Positions 8,740 to 16,506 of a stretch of DNA of 64,000 nucleotides are shown here, in pieces (position 1 is the stretch's first letter; the number at the start of each line of letters is the position of its first letter). The stretch lies in the NCBI RefSeq assembly GCF_010470665.1, contig NZ_VOPZ01000009.1:1-64000 (forward strand). The letters are read 5' to 3'. Source of the stretch: Desulfovibrio sp. JC022 (GTDB lineage Bacteria > Desulfobacterota > Desulfovibrionia > Desulfovibrionales > Desulfovibrionaceae). Position numbers and translations under genes: made by a program. The notes beneath the pieces are model-generated. The model worked only from the letters and a program-made list of their open reading frames with translations. It was not told where the DNA came from and ran no database searches.

Positions 8740-8991
8740 ATGTACGCAATCGGAACCATCAAGGCTTGGGCAGCTACTCGCGCAGCACGCAACGGCGGTG
8801 AAGTTAACCACAGCATGCACGCTGTGCTGACCATCGCGACCCTCGGTCTCTGGCTCCCGGTCTGGACCGTGGCTGCTATCCGCGAAACCAACCGCGCACA
8901 GATGAGAAGCTCTCTTGTGGACCTGCGCCACATTGAGCGTCTTGAAATCTCCCCTGAGTACCGCAGACAGCTCGCACGCATGTCTCGCTAG
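8740..8991 (+). CDS. Small conserved-looking protein with one hydrophobic segment, unknown function
   Basis: I do not recognise this 83-residue protein. It begins with a basic, amphipathic stretch (IKAWAATRAARNGGE), has one hydrophobic segment at about residues 28-52 (HAVLTIATLGLWLPVWTVAA), and ends in a charged helix rich in Arg and Glu. It may sit in the membrane or bind to it. The ATG at 8740 has a near-perfect GGAGG seven bases upstream. The codons are biased toward C-ending forms typical of highly expressed genes, quite unlike the AT-rich DNA around it. It has its own strong terminator at 9095-9136 and no operon partners, so it is probably an abundant stand-alone product. Confidence 0.75.
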   Translation: MYAIGTIKAWAATRAARNGGEVNHSMHAVLTIATLGLWLPVWTVAAIRETNRAQMRSSLVDLRHIERLEISPEYRRQLARMSR

Positions 8992-9322
8992 TGCTGCGCA
9001 CAGCAAATTCATTAATATGAATTTGTAGGACGTAACACTAATTTCAGGCAATACAGCTTTTGCCGTCTTACCGGGTTAAGACGGTAGATATTACAAACCC
9101 GGTCCCTTGTGATCAGTTGCGAGTGGGCCGGGTTTTGTTCAAATGAGAATCCCTTTCCGGGCTTTGCTTTTCTTTACGGTTGAAATATAGTCAACCTTCC
9201 TTTCAGCCGTTTCACCTGAAACGGTAATCCTGTTTCCCGCGCCAAAACAGAACCTTGCATGCTACGCGACACATATCTATGTGCCGTGGTCGTTTGTATT
9301 TTTAACTCACCGAGGTTCAATC
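8992..9322. other. Intergenic stretch with terminators and a palindrome
   Basis: Apart from the two hairpins at 9063-9136, this 331-base stretch holds the inverted repeat CCGTTTCA-CC-TGAAACGG (9207-9224). It resembles a parS site with an altered centre and could instead be an operator for the LysE gene. No small gene is visible. Confidence 0.4.
9095..9136 (+). terminator. Rho-independent terminator after the small protein gene
   Basis: AAACCCGGTCCC (9095-9106) pairs with GGGCCGGGTTT (9125-9135) and ends in TTTT. A second perfect hairpin, CCGTCTTA-CCGGGT-TAAGACGG, lies just upstream at 9063-9084, so the transcript end is heavily structured. Confidence 0.75.
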
Positions 9323-9958
9323 ATGTTTGAATACGATCTTGCCCACTGGACATCTTTCCTGCTTGCCGCCCTGCTGCTCAACATCGCGCCGGGGCCGGAC
9401 ATGGCCTACATACTCAGCCATACCGTTACCGGAGGCCGAAAAGCCGGATTTGCCGCCATGTTCGGAATCTGGTCCGGAGCATTTCTCTATGTAATCCTGA
9501 CAGCTCTCGGACTTGCTGCCATAGTAGCCGCATCCGCCACCGCCTTTAGTATCGTAAAATGGATCGGGGTAGGATATCTTTTCTGGCTGGCAATCGGTGC
9601 CTTCAGGTCCACAGGAAGCGTGCTGGATATTAATAAAAATTCAAATCCCTTAGACTCTGCCGCCATCTTCAAGCAAGGCATGTTCATCCATCTGCTCAAC
9701 CCCAAAGTTGCAACTTTTTTTATAGCCTTCCTACCGCAATTCGTAGTTGAAGGAGCCGGTCCGGTATGGGCTCAGCTCATGCTGCACGGCACTTTGATCA
9801 TCGTTACCGCAGCTTTTGTGGAACCGCCGCTGATCTATGCGGGAGACCACGTCACCGGAAGACTGCGTGAAAGCAGAAGATTACAGATCTGGCTGGACCG
9901 CGCGCTGGGGTCGGTGTTTGTGGCTTTCGGGGTTAAGCTGGCTATGTATGAACGGTAG
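9323..9958 (+). CDS. LysE/RhtB family amino-acid exporter
   Basis: The 211-residue membrane protein has the LysE family signature LLNIAPGPDMAYILSHTVTGG near the start and about six hydrophobic segments, including NPKVATFFIAFLPQFV, a usual family feature. Members export amino acids such as homoserine, threonine or lysine across the inner membrane; the substrate cannot be told from sequence. The ATG at 9323 is chosen over an upstream start at 9281 because GAGGT (9312-9316) precedes it and the family signature then starts at the normal distance. A second member of the family is at 18728-19360. The next gene starts 55 bases downstream. Confidence 0.88.
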   Translation: MFEYDLAHWTSFLLAALLLNIAPGPDMAYILSHTVTGGRKAGFAAMFGIWSGAFLYVILTALGLAAIVAASATAFSIVKWIGVGYLFWLAIGAFRSTGSVLDINKNSNPLDSAAIFKQGMFIHLLNPKVATFFIAFLPQFVVEGAGPVWAQLMLHGTLIIVTAAFVEPPLIYAGDHVTGRLRESRRLQIWLDRALGSVFVAFGVKLAMYER

Positions 9959-10013
9959 GGCTTTGCCATCCCCACCCCCATCTGCTACTTTCCGCCTAAC
10001 AAGGAGTTTCGCC

Positions 10014-10982
10014 ATGAAAAAAATATTACTCACCTTATTCATACTCGGTTCAATCGCCCTTTGCGGCTGCCAGCCAAAAATGAACCTTTTCCCGGATGGG
10101 ACTGACCCCCTGCTTGAAAAGAAATTACAGGGCGAGGGTGAACACAAGGTTCTCGTTGTCTCCATTGACGGAACAATTTCCGATGAAAGCAAGCGCGGCC
10201 TGCTGGGCAGCTCTCCCAGCCTTGTTCAAGAGGTATCATCGCGGCTCAAGCTTGCTGCCGAGGATGAGGATATCAAAGCCCTTGTACTTAAGGTAAATTC
10301 TCCCGGCGGATCAGTTACTGCCAGCGATATAATTTACAATGAGATACTGCGTTTCAAGGAAAAAACCGGGGCCAAGATAGTTGTTAATATGATGGATGTG
10401 GCTGCTTCCGGCGGTTACTATGTCAGCCTTCCCGCTGATCACATCATGGCCCACCCCACCACTCTCACCGGGTCCATCGGGGTGATTTTCATCAGGCCCA
10501 AAGTTGACGGACTCATGGACAAGATCGGCGTATCAGTTGAAGTTTCCAAGTCCGGTCGCAATAAGGATATGGGCTTCCCTTTCAAACCGGACACCCCGGA
10601 ACAAAAAAAGATCATTGACGATATCATCAAAGATTACGCGGACCGCTTTCAAGGGCTGGTCAAAAAACACCGCTCTATTTCTGATGACTTACTCAAAACA
10701 ATTTTCACCGCACAAGTCTTCAGTGCCAAGAGCGCAAAGAAGGCCGGATTGGTGGACAGCCTCGGGTATCTACCTGATGCGGTTAAAGAAGCCTGCAAGC
10801 TGGCCGGGATTGATGAAGATTCACGGGTAATCACTTACAAACGTAAGAGCTACCCCAATGACACGCTCTACAACTCTGCATCATCACAGGCTTTCTCTCC
10901 GGCCTTGATTAACATTGATGCCGGGAATCTCATGCCGCCCAAGGCCGGATTTCATTATCTCTGGCTTCCGGCAGCAGAATGA
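10014..10982 (+). CDS. sppA: SppA-like signal peptide peptidase (S49 family), lipoprotein-type N-terminus
   Basis: Peptidase family S49, short (322-residue) SppA form. The N-terminus (MKKILLTLFILGSIALCGC) is a signal sequence ending in a Cys, so it may be anchored as a lipoprotein. The catalytic Ser is in MDVAASGGYYVS, and the general-base Lys is probably the one in SKSGRNKDMG. KVNSPGGSVTAS and TGSIGVIF are conserved structural segments. The enzyme cuts leftover signal peptides or small proteins at the membrane face. The ATG at 10014 has AAGGAG upstream, and the longer frame from 9837 would overlap lysE and is rejected. It is followed by a small lipoprotein gene that may share its transcript. 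Confidence 0.9.
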   Translation: MKKILLTLFILGSIALCGCQPKMNLFPDGTDPLLEKKLQGEGEHKVLVVSIDGTISDESKRGLLGSSPSLVQEVSSRLKLAAEDEDIKALVLKVNSPGGSVTASDIIYNEILRFKEKTGAKIVVNMMDVAASGGYYVSLPADHIMAHPTTLTGSIGVIFIRPKVDGLMDKIGVSVEVSKSGRNKDMGFPFKPDTPEQKKIIDDIIKDYADRFQGLVKKHRSISDDLLKTIFTAQVFSAKSAKKAGLVDSLGYLPDAVKEACKLAGIDEDSRVITYKRKSYPNDTLYNSASSQAFSPALINIDAGNLMPPKAGFHYLWLPAAE

Positions 10983-11072
10983 TTATAGCCGCACTGCTTT
11001 GCATTCCGTAAAAAAACATGTATGAACTGCCCGTTTGACCTGATGACAGCAACCCCCTTAACGGAGAACCAA

Positions 11073-11432
11073 ATGAAAAAGAACAGCCTGATCCTTACAT
11101 TCATCCTGCTTTTTTCTCTCGCTGTTTTCAGCGCATGCACTCAGGAAACCCAAAACCGCATCGGTCGTTCCCTCCAGAACTGGACCGGGGTAAATGGGGT
11201 TCTTGAGATTTATTCCGGCGGCAAACTGATTAAACGATTTGTAAAAATCGACAAGCTTTCCACAGCTTCCGGCACCAAAGAAAGGGTTCAGCGACCCTAC
11301 CGATTCGGTTACGGTATTCTTGATGCCAACCTGAACGGCAAAGCAGACCCCGGTGAAAACAAAGTCTACTTTGAATTCAGCGATTACTCTACAAATTATG
11401 TCTTTTTTGAAGATCCCAACGCTAAAAAATAA
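11073..11432 (+). CDS. Small lipoprotein, unknown function
   Basis: A 119-residue predicted lipoprotein: a Lys-Lys start, a hydrophobic stretch and the lipobox VFSAC give a lipidated Cys at about residue 22. The mature part contains QNRIGRSLQNWTGVNG, a GGKLIKRF segment, and an ending with DANLNGKADPGENKVYFEF, a Ca-like Asp/Asn loop. I do not recognise the family. CGGAGAACCAA precedes the ATG. It follows sppA by 90 bases and ends at its own terminator (11440-11469). Confidence 0.75.
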   Translation: MKKNSLILTFILLFSLAVFSACTQETQNRIGRSLQNWTGVNGVLEIYSGGKLIKRFVKIDKLSTASGTKERVQRPYRFGYGILDANLNGKADPGENKVYFEFSDYSTNYVFFEDPNAKK

Positions 11433-11439
11433 TTAATCC

Positions 11440-11469
11440 TGCCGGGCCTTAATGGTCCGGCATTTTTTT
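11440..11469 (+). terminator. Rho-independent terminator
   Basis: TGCCGGGCC and GGTCCGGCA form a stem with loop TTAAT, followed by seven T. It closes the sppA/lipoprotein transcript. Its T-run abuts the start of the amidohydrolase gene. Confidence 0.85.
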
Positions 11470-11473
11470 GCCC

Positions 11474-12616
11474 ATGAACAAATGCACAAGAGCGGCAAGA
11501 GCCGTAACAATGGCCCGCGGAGAAAATCTTATCATCAAGGATTTTGCTCTCATTCACGACGGGGACCGGATTCTGGAAACAGGAGTATGGTCTGCGCTTA
11601 AGGATAATTTTTCCGGCGAAGTGGAAGACCTCGGCGATGTGACCATTGTGCCCGGCCTGATCAACGCCCACGTCCATCTTGAGCTTTCCCACTTGAAAGA
11701 CAAGACCGTGCAGGGTCAGGGATTCACCAATTGGATTAAATCCCTGCTTTCCAATCCTCTTTATGATCTTGATACTGAAGCGGTCCGTAATGCAGTTAAG
11801 CAGATGCGAGCTGAAGGCACAGCCTTTTGCGTCGACATCTCCACCCGCAACTGCGCAAAAGTAGCCGGGATTATGGATGAGCTGTCCATGGGCTTTTATG
11901 CTTGTTGCGAAGCCATCGGGATTCAGATCCCCAAAGATGGAGCCAAGTTTTTCCCACAAAAGAATTTCGCATACGGACACGCTGCCGGGTCCGGGCATTC
12001 GCTCTACTCCACCGGAGCTGAACTTTTACAGGGTGTAAAAAAAGCAAACCACGCAGCCGGACTGCCCTTCCCCATCCATCTTGCTGAAAACGAGGAAGAA
12101 GATGAAATCGTGGCCCATGGCAGCGGCGAATTTGCCACAATGCTCAAAGGGGCCGGCCTGCTGGCTGATTGCGGCAACAAAGGATTACGGCCGGTTGAAT
12201 ATGCAGAATCACTCGGCTTGCTTGATGAATCTACCCTTGCGGTCCATTGTGTTCGGGTTGCGGACGAAGACATCAAGACTCTTGCCGAACGCAAGGTAAA
12301 TATCTGCCTTTGCCCCCGCTCCAATACATACATTGGTGAAGGCCGCGCGCCATGGGAAAAGATTTTGAAATCTGGTATAAACACCTGTCTGGGTACGGAC
12401 AGCATCGGGTCCAATTATGATTTATCCATGTGGAACGAGCTGGAATACCTGCTGAAAAACATTGAAATTTCCTTGTCCCCGGCTGACGCGCTTGCACTTG
12501 TGACTACAAACAGCGCCAAGGCCTTGCAGATAGACGACTCATACGGATCTCTTGAAAAGGGAAAAAGGGCTGTTTACGCAACGGTTCCCGCCCACCTTGA
12601 AGATCTTTTGTTTTAA
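11474..12616 (+). CDS. Metal-dependent amidohydrolase (ATZ/TRZ deaminase-like)
   Basis: The 380-residue protein has the amidohydrolase-superfamily metal site: HVHLELSH (about residues 70-77), IHLAENEEE with the HxAE motif, VHCVR, and [10 protein letters not shown] with the catalytic Asp. The HxAE form places it with deaminases such as those for S-adenosylhomocysteine, guanine or aminofutalosine rather than with dihydroorotases. The substrate is therefore likely an amino-purine or pyrimidine derivative, but cannot be fixed. The ATG at 11474 is just after the terminator T-run, so the promoter must overlap that terminator. The TTG at 11468 is in frame but less likely. It lies 34 bases upstream of pyrB. 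Confidence 0.85.
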   Translation: MNKCTRAARAVTMARGENLIIKDFALIHDGDRILETGVWSALKDNFSGEVEDLGDVTIVPGLINAHVHLELSHLKDKTVQGQGFTNWIKSLLSNPLYDLDTEAVRNAVKQMRAEGTAFCVDISTRNCAKVAGIMDELSMGFYACCEAIGIQIPKDGAKFFPQKNFAYGHAAGSGHSLYSTGAELLQGVKKANHAAGLPFPIHLAENEEEDEIVAHGSGEFATMLKGAGLLADCGNKGLRPVEYAESLGLLDESTLAVHCVRVADEDIKTLAERKVNICLCPRSNTYIGEGRAPWEKILKSGINTCLGTDSIGSNYDLSMWNELEYLLKNIEISLSPADALALVTTNSAKALQIDDSYGSLEKGKRAVYATVPAHLEDLLF

Positions 12617-12650
12617 TACTTTTTCGCACCACAACTTAAGAGGAAAACTT

Positions 12651-13574
12651 ATGGAATGGCGACATAAGGACTTGCTGGATGTTACCCAGCTCAGCAAAGA
12701 GGAAGTACAGCACGTTTTTGAAACTGCCACTTACTTTCAGGAAATCAACTCCCGTCCGGTAAAAAAAGTACCGACTTTAAAAGGCCATAGCGTGGTCCTT
12801 TTTTTTGCCGAACCGAGTACAAGAACCAAAACATCCTTTGATATGGCCGGGAAGCGTCTCTCCTGCGACACCTTCTCCCTTGCCAAAAGCTCCAGCAGCC
12901 TGACCAAGGGCGAAACCCTCAAGGACACCGCCCTGACCTTACAGGCCATGAATCCGGACGGCATTGTCATCCGCCACTGGGCCAGCGGAGCAGCGCAATT
13001 TCTTGCCGAACGGCTCGATTGCAGCATCATCAACGCCGGTGACGGCCGCCACGCCCACCCCACTCAGGCACTGCTGGACGGTTTCACCCTTTATCAGGAA
13101 TGGGGCTCTCTTGAAGGCAAGACAGTGCTCATCCTCGGTGACATCGCTCATAGCCGAGTGGCCCGTTCCAACCTCATCTTACTGAATATAATGGGTGCGA
13201 AAGTCCGCTTCTGCGGCCCGCGTACCCTGCTGCCTCCATACATCAAGAATTGGGACGCTGAGGTCTACACTGACATCAACGAGGCCTGCAAAGGTGTGGA
13301 TGCGGTCATGTGTCTTCGCCTTCAGCTTGAACGTCAGCAGGATGGATTGCTGCCCGACCTGCGTGAATATTCCAACTACTTCGGTCTCGGACACAAGCAG
13401 ATTGAACTGGCTAGCCCCGATGTAAAGATCATGCATCCCGGTCCCATGAACCGCGGAGTTGAGATCAACTCCGAACTTGCCGACTGCGAAGCCAGCCTCG
13501 TGCTTGATCAGGTGGCCTCCGGTGTGGCTACGCGTATGGCTTTGTTATATTTGTATCTGACCCGTAAGAAATAA
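12651..13574 (+). CDS. pyrB: Aspartate carbamoyltransferase catalytic chain
   Basis: This 307-residue enzyme makes N-carbamoyl-aspartate from carbamoyl phosphate and aspartate, the committed step of pyrimidine synthesis. The carbamoyl-phosphate loop [17 protein letters not shown] is complete. Further conserved motifs are [30 protein letters not shown] and [12 protein letters not shown]. The ATG at 12651 follows AGAGGAAAACTT. The longer frame from 12552 would overlap the amidohydrolase and adds unrelated sequence. No PyrI regulatory chain is nearby. pyrC follows after 13 bases, forming a pyrBC operon. Confidence 0.95.
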   Translation: MEWRHKDLLDVTQLSKEEVQHVFETATYFQEINSRPVKKVPTLKGHSVVLFFAEPSTRTKTSFDMAGKRLSCDTFSLAKSSSSLTKGETLKDTALTLQAMNPDGIVIRHWASGAAQFLAERLDCSIINAGDGRHAHPTQALLDGFTLYQEWGSLEGKTVLILGDIAHSRVARSNLILLNIMGAKVRFCGPRTLLPPYIKNWDAEVYTDINEACKGVDAVMCLRLQLERQQDGLLPDLREYSNYFGLGHKQIELASPDVKIMHPGPMNRGVEINSELADCEASLVLDQVASGVATRMALLYLYLTRKK

Positions 13575-13587
13575 GGAGAAATTAATT

Positions 13588-14859
13588 ATGACTCATCCTG
13601 AACTTGTTATCCGCAAGGCAGTATGGAAAGGCGAAGAAGTCGATCTCCTTGTTGCTGGCGGTAAAATTTTAGAAGTGAAACCTTCTTCAGATACAATGTA
13701 TGAAGGCGCGGAAGTAGTCGCTGCTCGCGGCTTGCTGCTCATGCCCAGCCTGACGGACGTGCATACCCATCTGCGCGAACCGGGCTTTGAATATAAAGAA
13801 GATATAGCGTCCGGCCTGAAAGCTGCCGTACACGGCGGCTTCTCCAACATCATGTGCATGGCCAACACCGATCCCGTCAACGACAACGCCGTGATTACCG
13901 ACGAGATGCTGCGTAAAGCCAAGGCCGCTTTTCCTGAAGGAGGTCCAAGACTTTTTCCCATCGGTGCGCTGACAAAAGGACTGAAAGGCGAAGAACTTAC
14001 CCCCATGCATGAAATGGCTGAGACCGGATGTGCGGCCTTCTCCAATGACGGACTTCCAATCAAAAACAGCGAACTTTTCCGCCGGGCCATGGAATATTGT
14101 TCCGATACCGGCAAACCCATCATCGACCATTGCGAAGACCCGTATCTGGCACCCGCAGCCGGAGTGAACGAAGGTGAAGTATCTTCCGTGCTGGGCCTCG
14201 CCGCACAGCCGGACGTGGCTGAGGCCGCACAGGTTGCCCGCGACCTGCTCATGGCTGAATATCTGGATATGCACATCCATCTGGCCCATATCTCCTGCCG
14301 CAAGTCTGTTGATCTGATTGCATGGGCTAAGAAACGCGGAGTAAAAGTAACCGCCGAGACCTGCCCGCACTACCTGCTGCTCACTGAAGAAGCCCTGCAC
14401 GGCTACGGGTCGGATACCAAGGTTAACCCGCCCCTGCGCACAGCCGACGATGTAGAAGCCCTGCTGGCAGGCATTAAGGACGGCACCATCGACATGTTCG
14501 CCACCGACCATGCCCCCCACGCAGCCCACGAAAAGGAAGTTGAATTCATGAACGCGCCCTGCGGCATCTCCGGACTGGATTCAGCTCTATCTTTAACATG
14601 GTCGCTGGTTGCTGACGGAAAAATTAGTTTTGATGATTTCATCCGCATGTGGACTACAAGCCCCTGCGAAACTTTCGACCTGCCGCTGAACAGCTTCAAG
14701 AAAGATGATCCTGCGGATTTTTTCCTATTTGATCCCAGCGAGGAATGGGTGCTGGATTCTTCAACCATGCATTCCAAAGGAAAAAACACTCCTTTCCGCG
14801 GACAAACCTTGAAAGGACGGGTCATAAGCCATTTCCTTAGTGGCAAAAAAATAGTATGA
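13588..14859 (+). CDS. pyrC: Dihydroorotase
   Basis: The 423-residue protein is a class I dihydroorotase, which closes carbamoyl-aspartate to dihydroorotate. The zinc site is seen in DVHTHLREPGFEYKEDI, later HCEDPYLAPAAG, HLAHISCRKS, AETCPHYLLL and ATDHAPHAAHEKEVEF. It has a GISGLDSALSL segment typical of the class I enzyme. AAGGAG precedes the ATG. It is translated just after pyrB and probably from the same mRNA. Confidence 0.95.
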   Translation: MTHPELVIRKAVWKGEEVDLLVAGGKILEVKPSSDTMYEGAEVVAARGLLLMPSLTDVHTHLREPGFEYKEDIASGLKAAVHGGFSNIMCMANTDPVNDNAVITDEMLRKAKAAFPEGGPRLFPIGALTKGLKGEELTPMHEMAETGCAAFSNDGLPIKNSELFRRAMEYCSDTGKPIIDHCEDPYLAPAAGVNEGEVSSVLGLAAQPDVAEAAQVARDLLMAEYLDMHIHLAHISCRKSVDLIAWAKKRGVKVTAETCPHYLLLTEEALHGYGSDTKVNPPLRTADDVEALLAGIKDGTIDMFATDHAPHAAHEKEVEFMNAPCGISGLDSALSLTWSLVADGKISFDDFIRMWTTSPCETFDLPLNSFKKDDPADFFLFDPSEEWVLDSSTMHSKGKNTPFRGQTLKGRVISHFLSGKKIV

Positions 14860-14978
14860 CCTCTTTAACAGACAGAGCATAAGTCTGTTGAGTTAAGGTA
14901 AAAACTAATAAATTTATATAGTTGATCTACATCTGCTGCTAAGACGGCAGGCTGTTTATTTTTGATAAGGAGATTTTA

Positions 14979-16304
14979 ATGAGCGAACCTTTCAAGGACG
15001 CGGTGGGCATTTGTAAAACCATCATGCGTAATGGCTATGATGCTTACATTATTAACGAAAGGCTTCAGAAGCTGACCATCGAAGATAAGGGTGAAGAAAT
15101 CGAACTGGATATTTCCACCGAGCTCGATTTCAAAAGGCTGGCCAAGCTTTTTCCCAATGTTCAGACAACTGAGCAGCAGGGTGTAACCGCTGTGCTGAAA
15201 GAAGGCGGCAACACTTTTTATTTCTACACATCTGAAACCAGCAACTCTTCCCATCCTGAAGAGTGCGTTTCACGCATGACTCCGAGACTGCTCAAAGCTC
15301 TGGAAAAACAGCACCAGATCCCCATGTCCGCAGCCTGTCCTTACATCCCCAAGGCCGCAGACCCTTACGAAGGATTTGCTGAGCTGAGCAGCGGTGAAGT
15401 CCGTCTGCTGGGTATCCCGGACCAGACCCTTAAAAAAGATTACCTCATGGGCATCAGGGCGTTGCGTTTCGCAGCAAACTATAACCTGCCCATTGAAACC
15501 AATACTAAAATCGCGATTATCCGCTCCTGTAAGCGTATTCTCGATTACGTACCCGTGCCTGAAATCATGGATGAATGGCGCAAGGTTGAATCCGAAAACA
15601 TGTACGTTTTCGTTTCCCTGCTCTTTGAAACCATGCTCCTGCACGGCCTGATTCCCGAACTTGCAGCCCTTTCCCGCCTCACTCAGGTGAAAAACAGCAA
15701 GACCGGTGAAACCGAAGACGTATTCACCCACACCCTTGATGTCATGCGCCTCTACCCCGAAGAACTGCCTTATGACTGGTTCGGCGTGGTAGCCTGTATG
15801 TTCCACGATGTGGGCAAGCTCTACACAGCGGAAGAAGTGGACGGACACTGGCAGTTCCTGCAACATCACCGCGTAGGTGCAAAAGTGACCAGAAAGATCC
15901 TGACCCGCCTCAACTTCCCGCAGGAAGATGTGGACCTGATCTGCGATCTGGTACGCAACCACATGCGTTTCCACTTTATGCTCACCGACAAGGGTATCCG
16001 CAAATTCAAGGCTCTGGATGAGTATCCCCGCCTTATCGAGATGGTCCGCGCAGACATCAAAGCACGCGACACCACCTACAAGGAATTTAACCACAACATT
16101 AAAATGCTCGAACGTGCCGACATACCCGAAGAAGCACTTGATCCGTTCCTCAACGGTAACGAGATCATGCAGCACACCGGCCTCAAACCCGGTCCCGGCG
16201 TCGGTATCATTCGCGAATCCCTGCTTAAAGCACAGATCTCCGGCGATGTATCCAACATGGACGAAGCCATTGAGTATGTTATTGAACAGGCTAAAATGTC
16301 TTAA
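14979..16304 (+). CDS. HD-domain protein with degenerate tRNA nucleotidyltransferase/poly(A) polymerase head
   Basis: The 441-residue protein aligns by eye with CCA-adding enzyme/poly(A) polymerase architecture: an N-terminal nucleotidyltransferase-like part, an RNA-binding-like helical segment (LMGIRALRFAANYNLPIE at 157-173) and an HD domain (His251, His276-Asp277, His296-His297, RNHMRFH at 326-332). The head looks inactive. Where active enzymes have GGxxRD there is IINERLQK (24-31), and the DxD pair is ELD (42-44). The HD phosphohydrolase residues appear intact. It may therefore be a phosphodiesterase or phosphatase using the head for RNA or nucleotide binding. It has its own AAGGAG ribosome site and a strong terminator. 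Confidence 0.82.
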   Translation: MSEPFKDAVGICKTIMRNGYDAYIINERLQKLTIEDKGEEIELDISTELDFKRLAKLFPNVQTTEQQGVTAVLKEGGNTFYFYTSETSNSSHPEECVSRMTPRLLKALEKQHQIPMSAACPYIPKAADPYEGFAELSSGEVRLLGIPDQTLKKDYLMGIRALRFAANYNLPIETNTKIAIIRSCKRILDYVPVPEIMDEWRKVESENMYVFVSLLFETMLLHGLIPELAALSRLTQVKNSKTGETEDVFTHTLDVMRLYPEELPYDWFGVVACMFHDVGKLYTAEEVDGHWQFLQHHRVGAKVTRKILTRLNFPQEDVDLICDLVRNHMRFHFMLTDKGIRKFKALDEYPRLIEMVRADIKARDTTYKEFNHNIKMLERADIPEEALDPFLNGNEIMQHTGLKPGPGVGIIRESLLKAQISGDVSNMDEAIEYVIEQAKMS

Positions 16305-16327
16305 ATTCTAGACTACCTACAAGCATT

Positions 16328-16370
16328 AAAGCCTCTGGAGCAAGTTGCTCCAGAGGCTTTCTTATTTTTA
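16328..16370 (+). terminator. Strong terminator after the HD gene
   Basis: AAAGCCTCTGGAG and CTCCAGAGGCTTT form a perfect stem around CAAGTTG, followed by TTCTTATTTTT. Confidence 0.9.
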
Positions 16371-16506
16371 AGACAGAGCCTATACGCATTCTAACGCAAA
16401 AAAGACGAGAATCATCAACCTGCACTTCACTATAAATCAAAAGTAGCATAATCATACAAAGCAACAAGCAACTAAACACCCCTTACTACAGTGCAGGCAT
16501 TAAGCT

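Noticed and set aside
9207-9224. CCGTTTCACCTGAAACGG as a third parS site
   Set aside because: The central CG of parS is CC here and the site is not near the other par genes. It is more likely an operator or a chance repeat.
9281-9322. Upstream start for the LysE gene
   Set aside because: It lacks a ribosome site and would put the family signature too far from the start. The ATG at 9323 has GAGGT at proper spacing.
14867-14889. AACAGAC/GTCTGTT hairpin after pyrC as a terminator
   Set aside because: The stem is short and no T-run follows.
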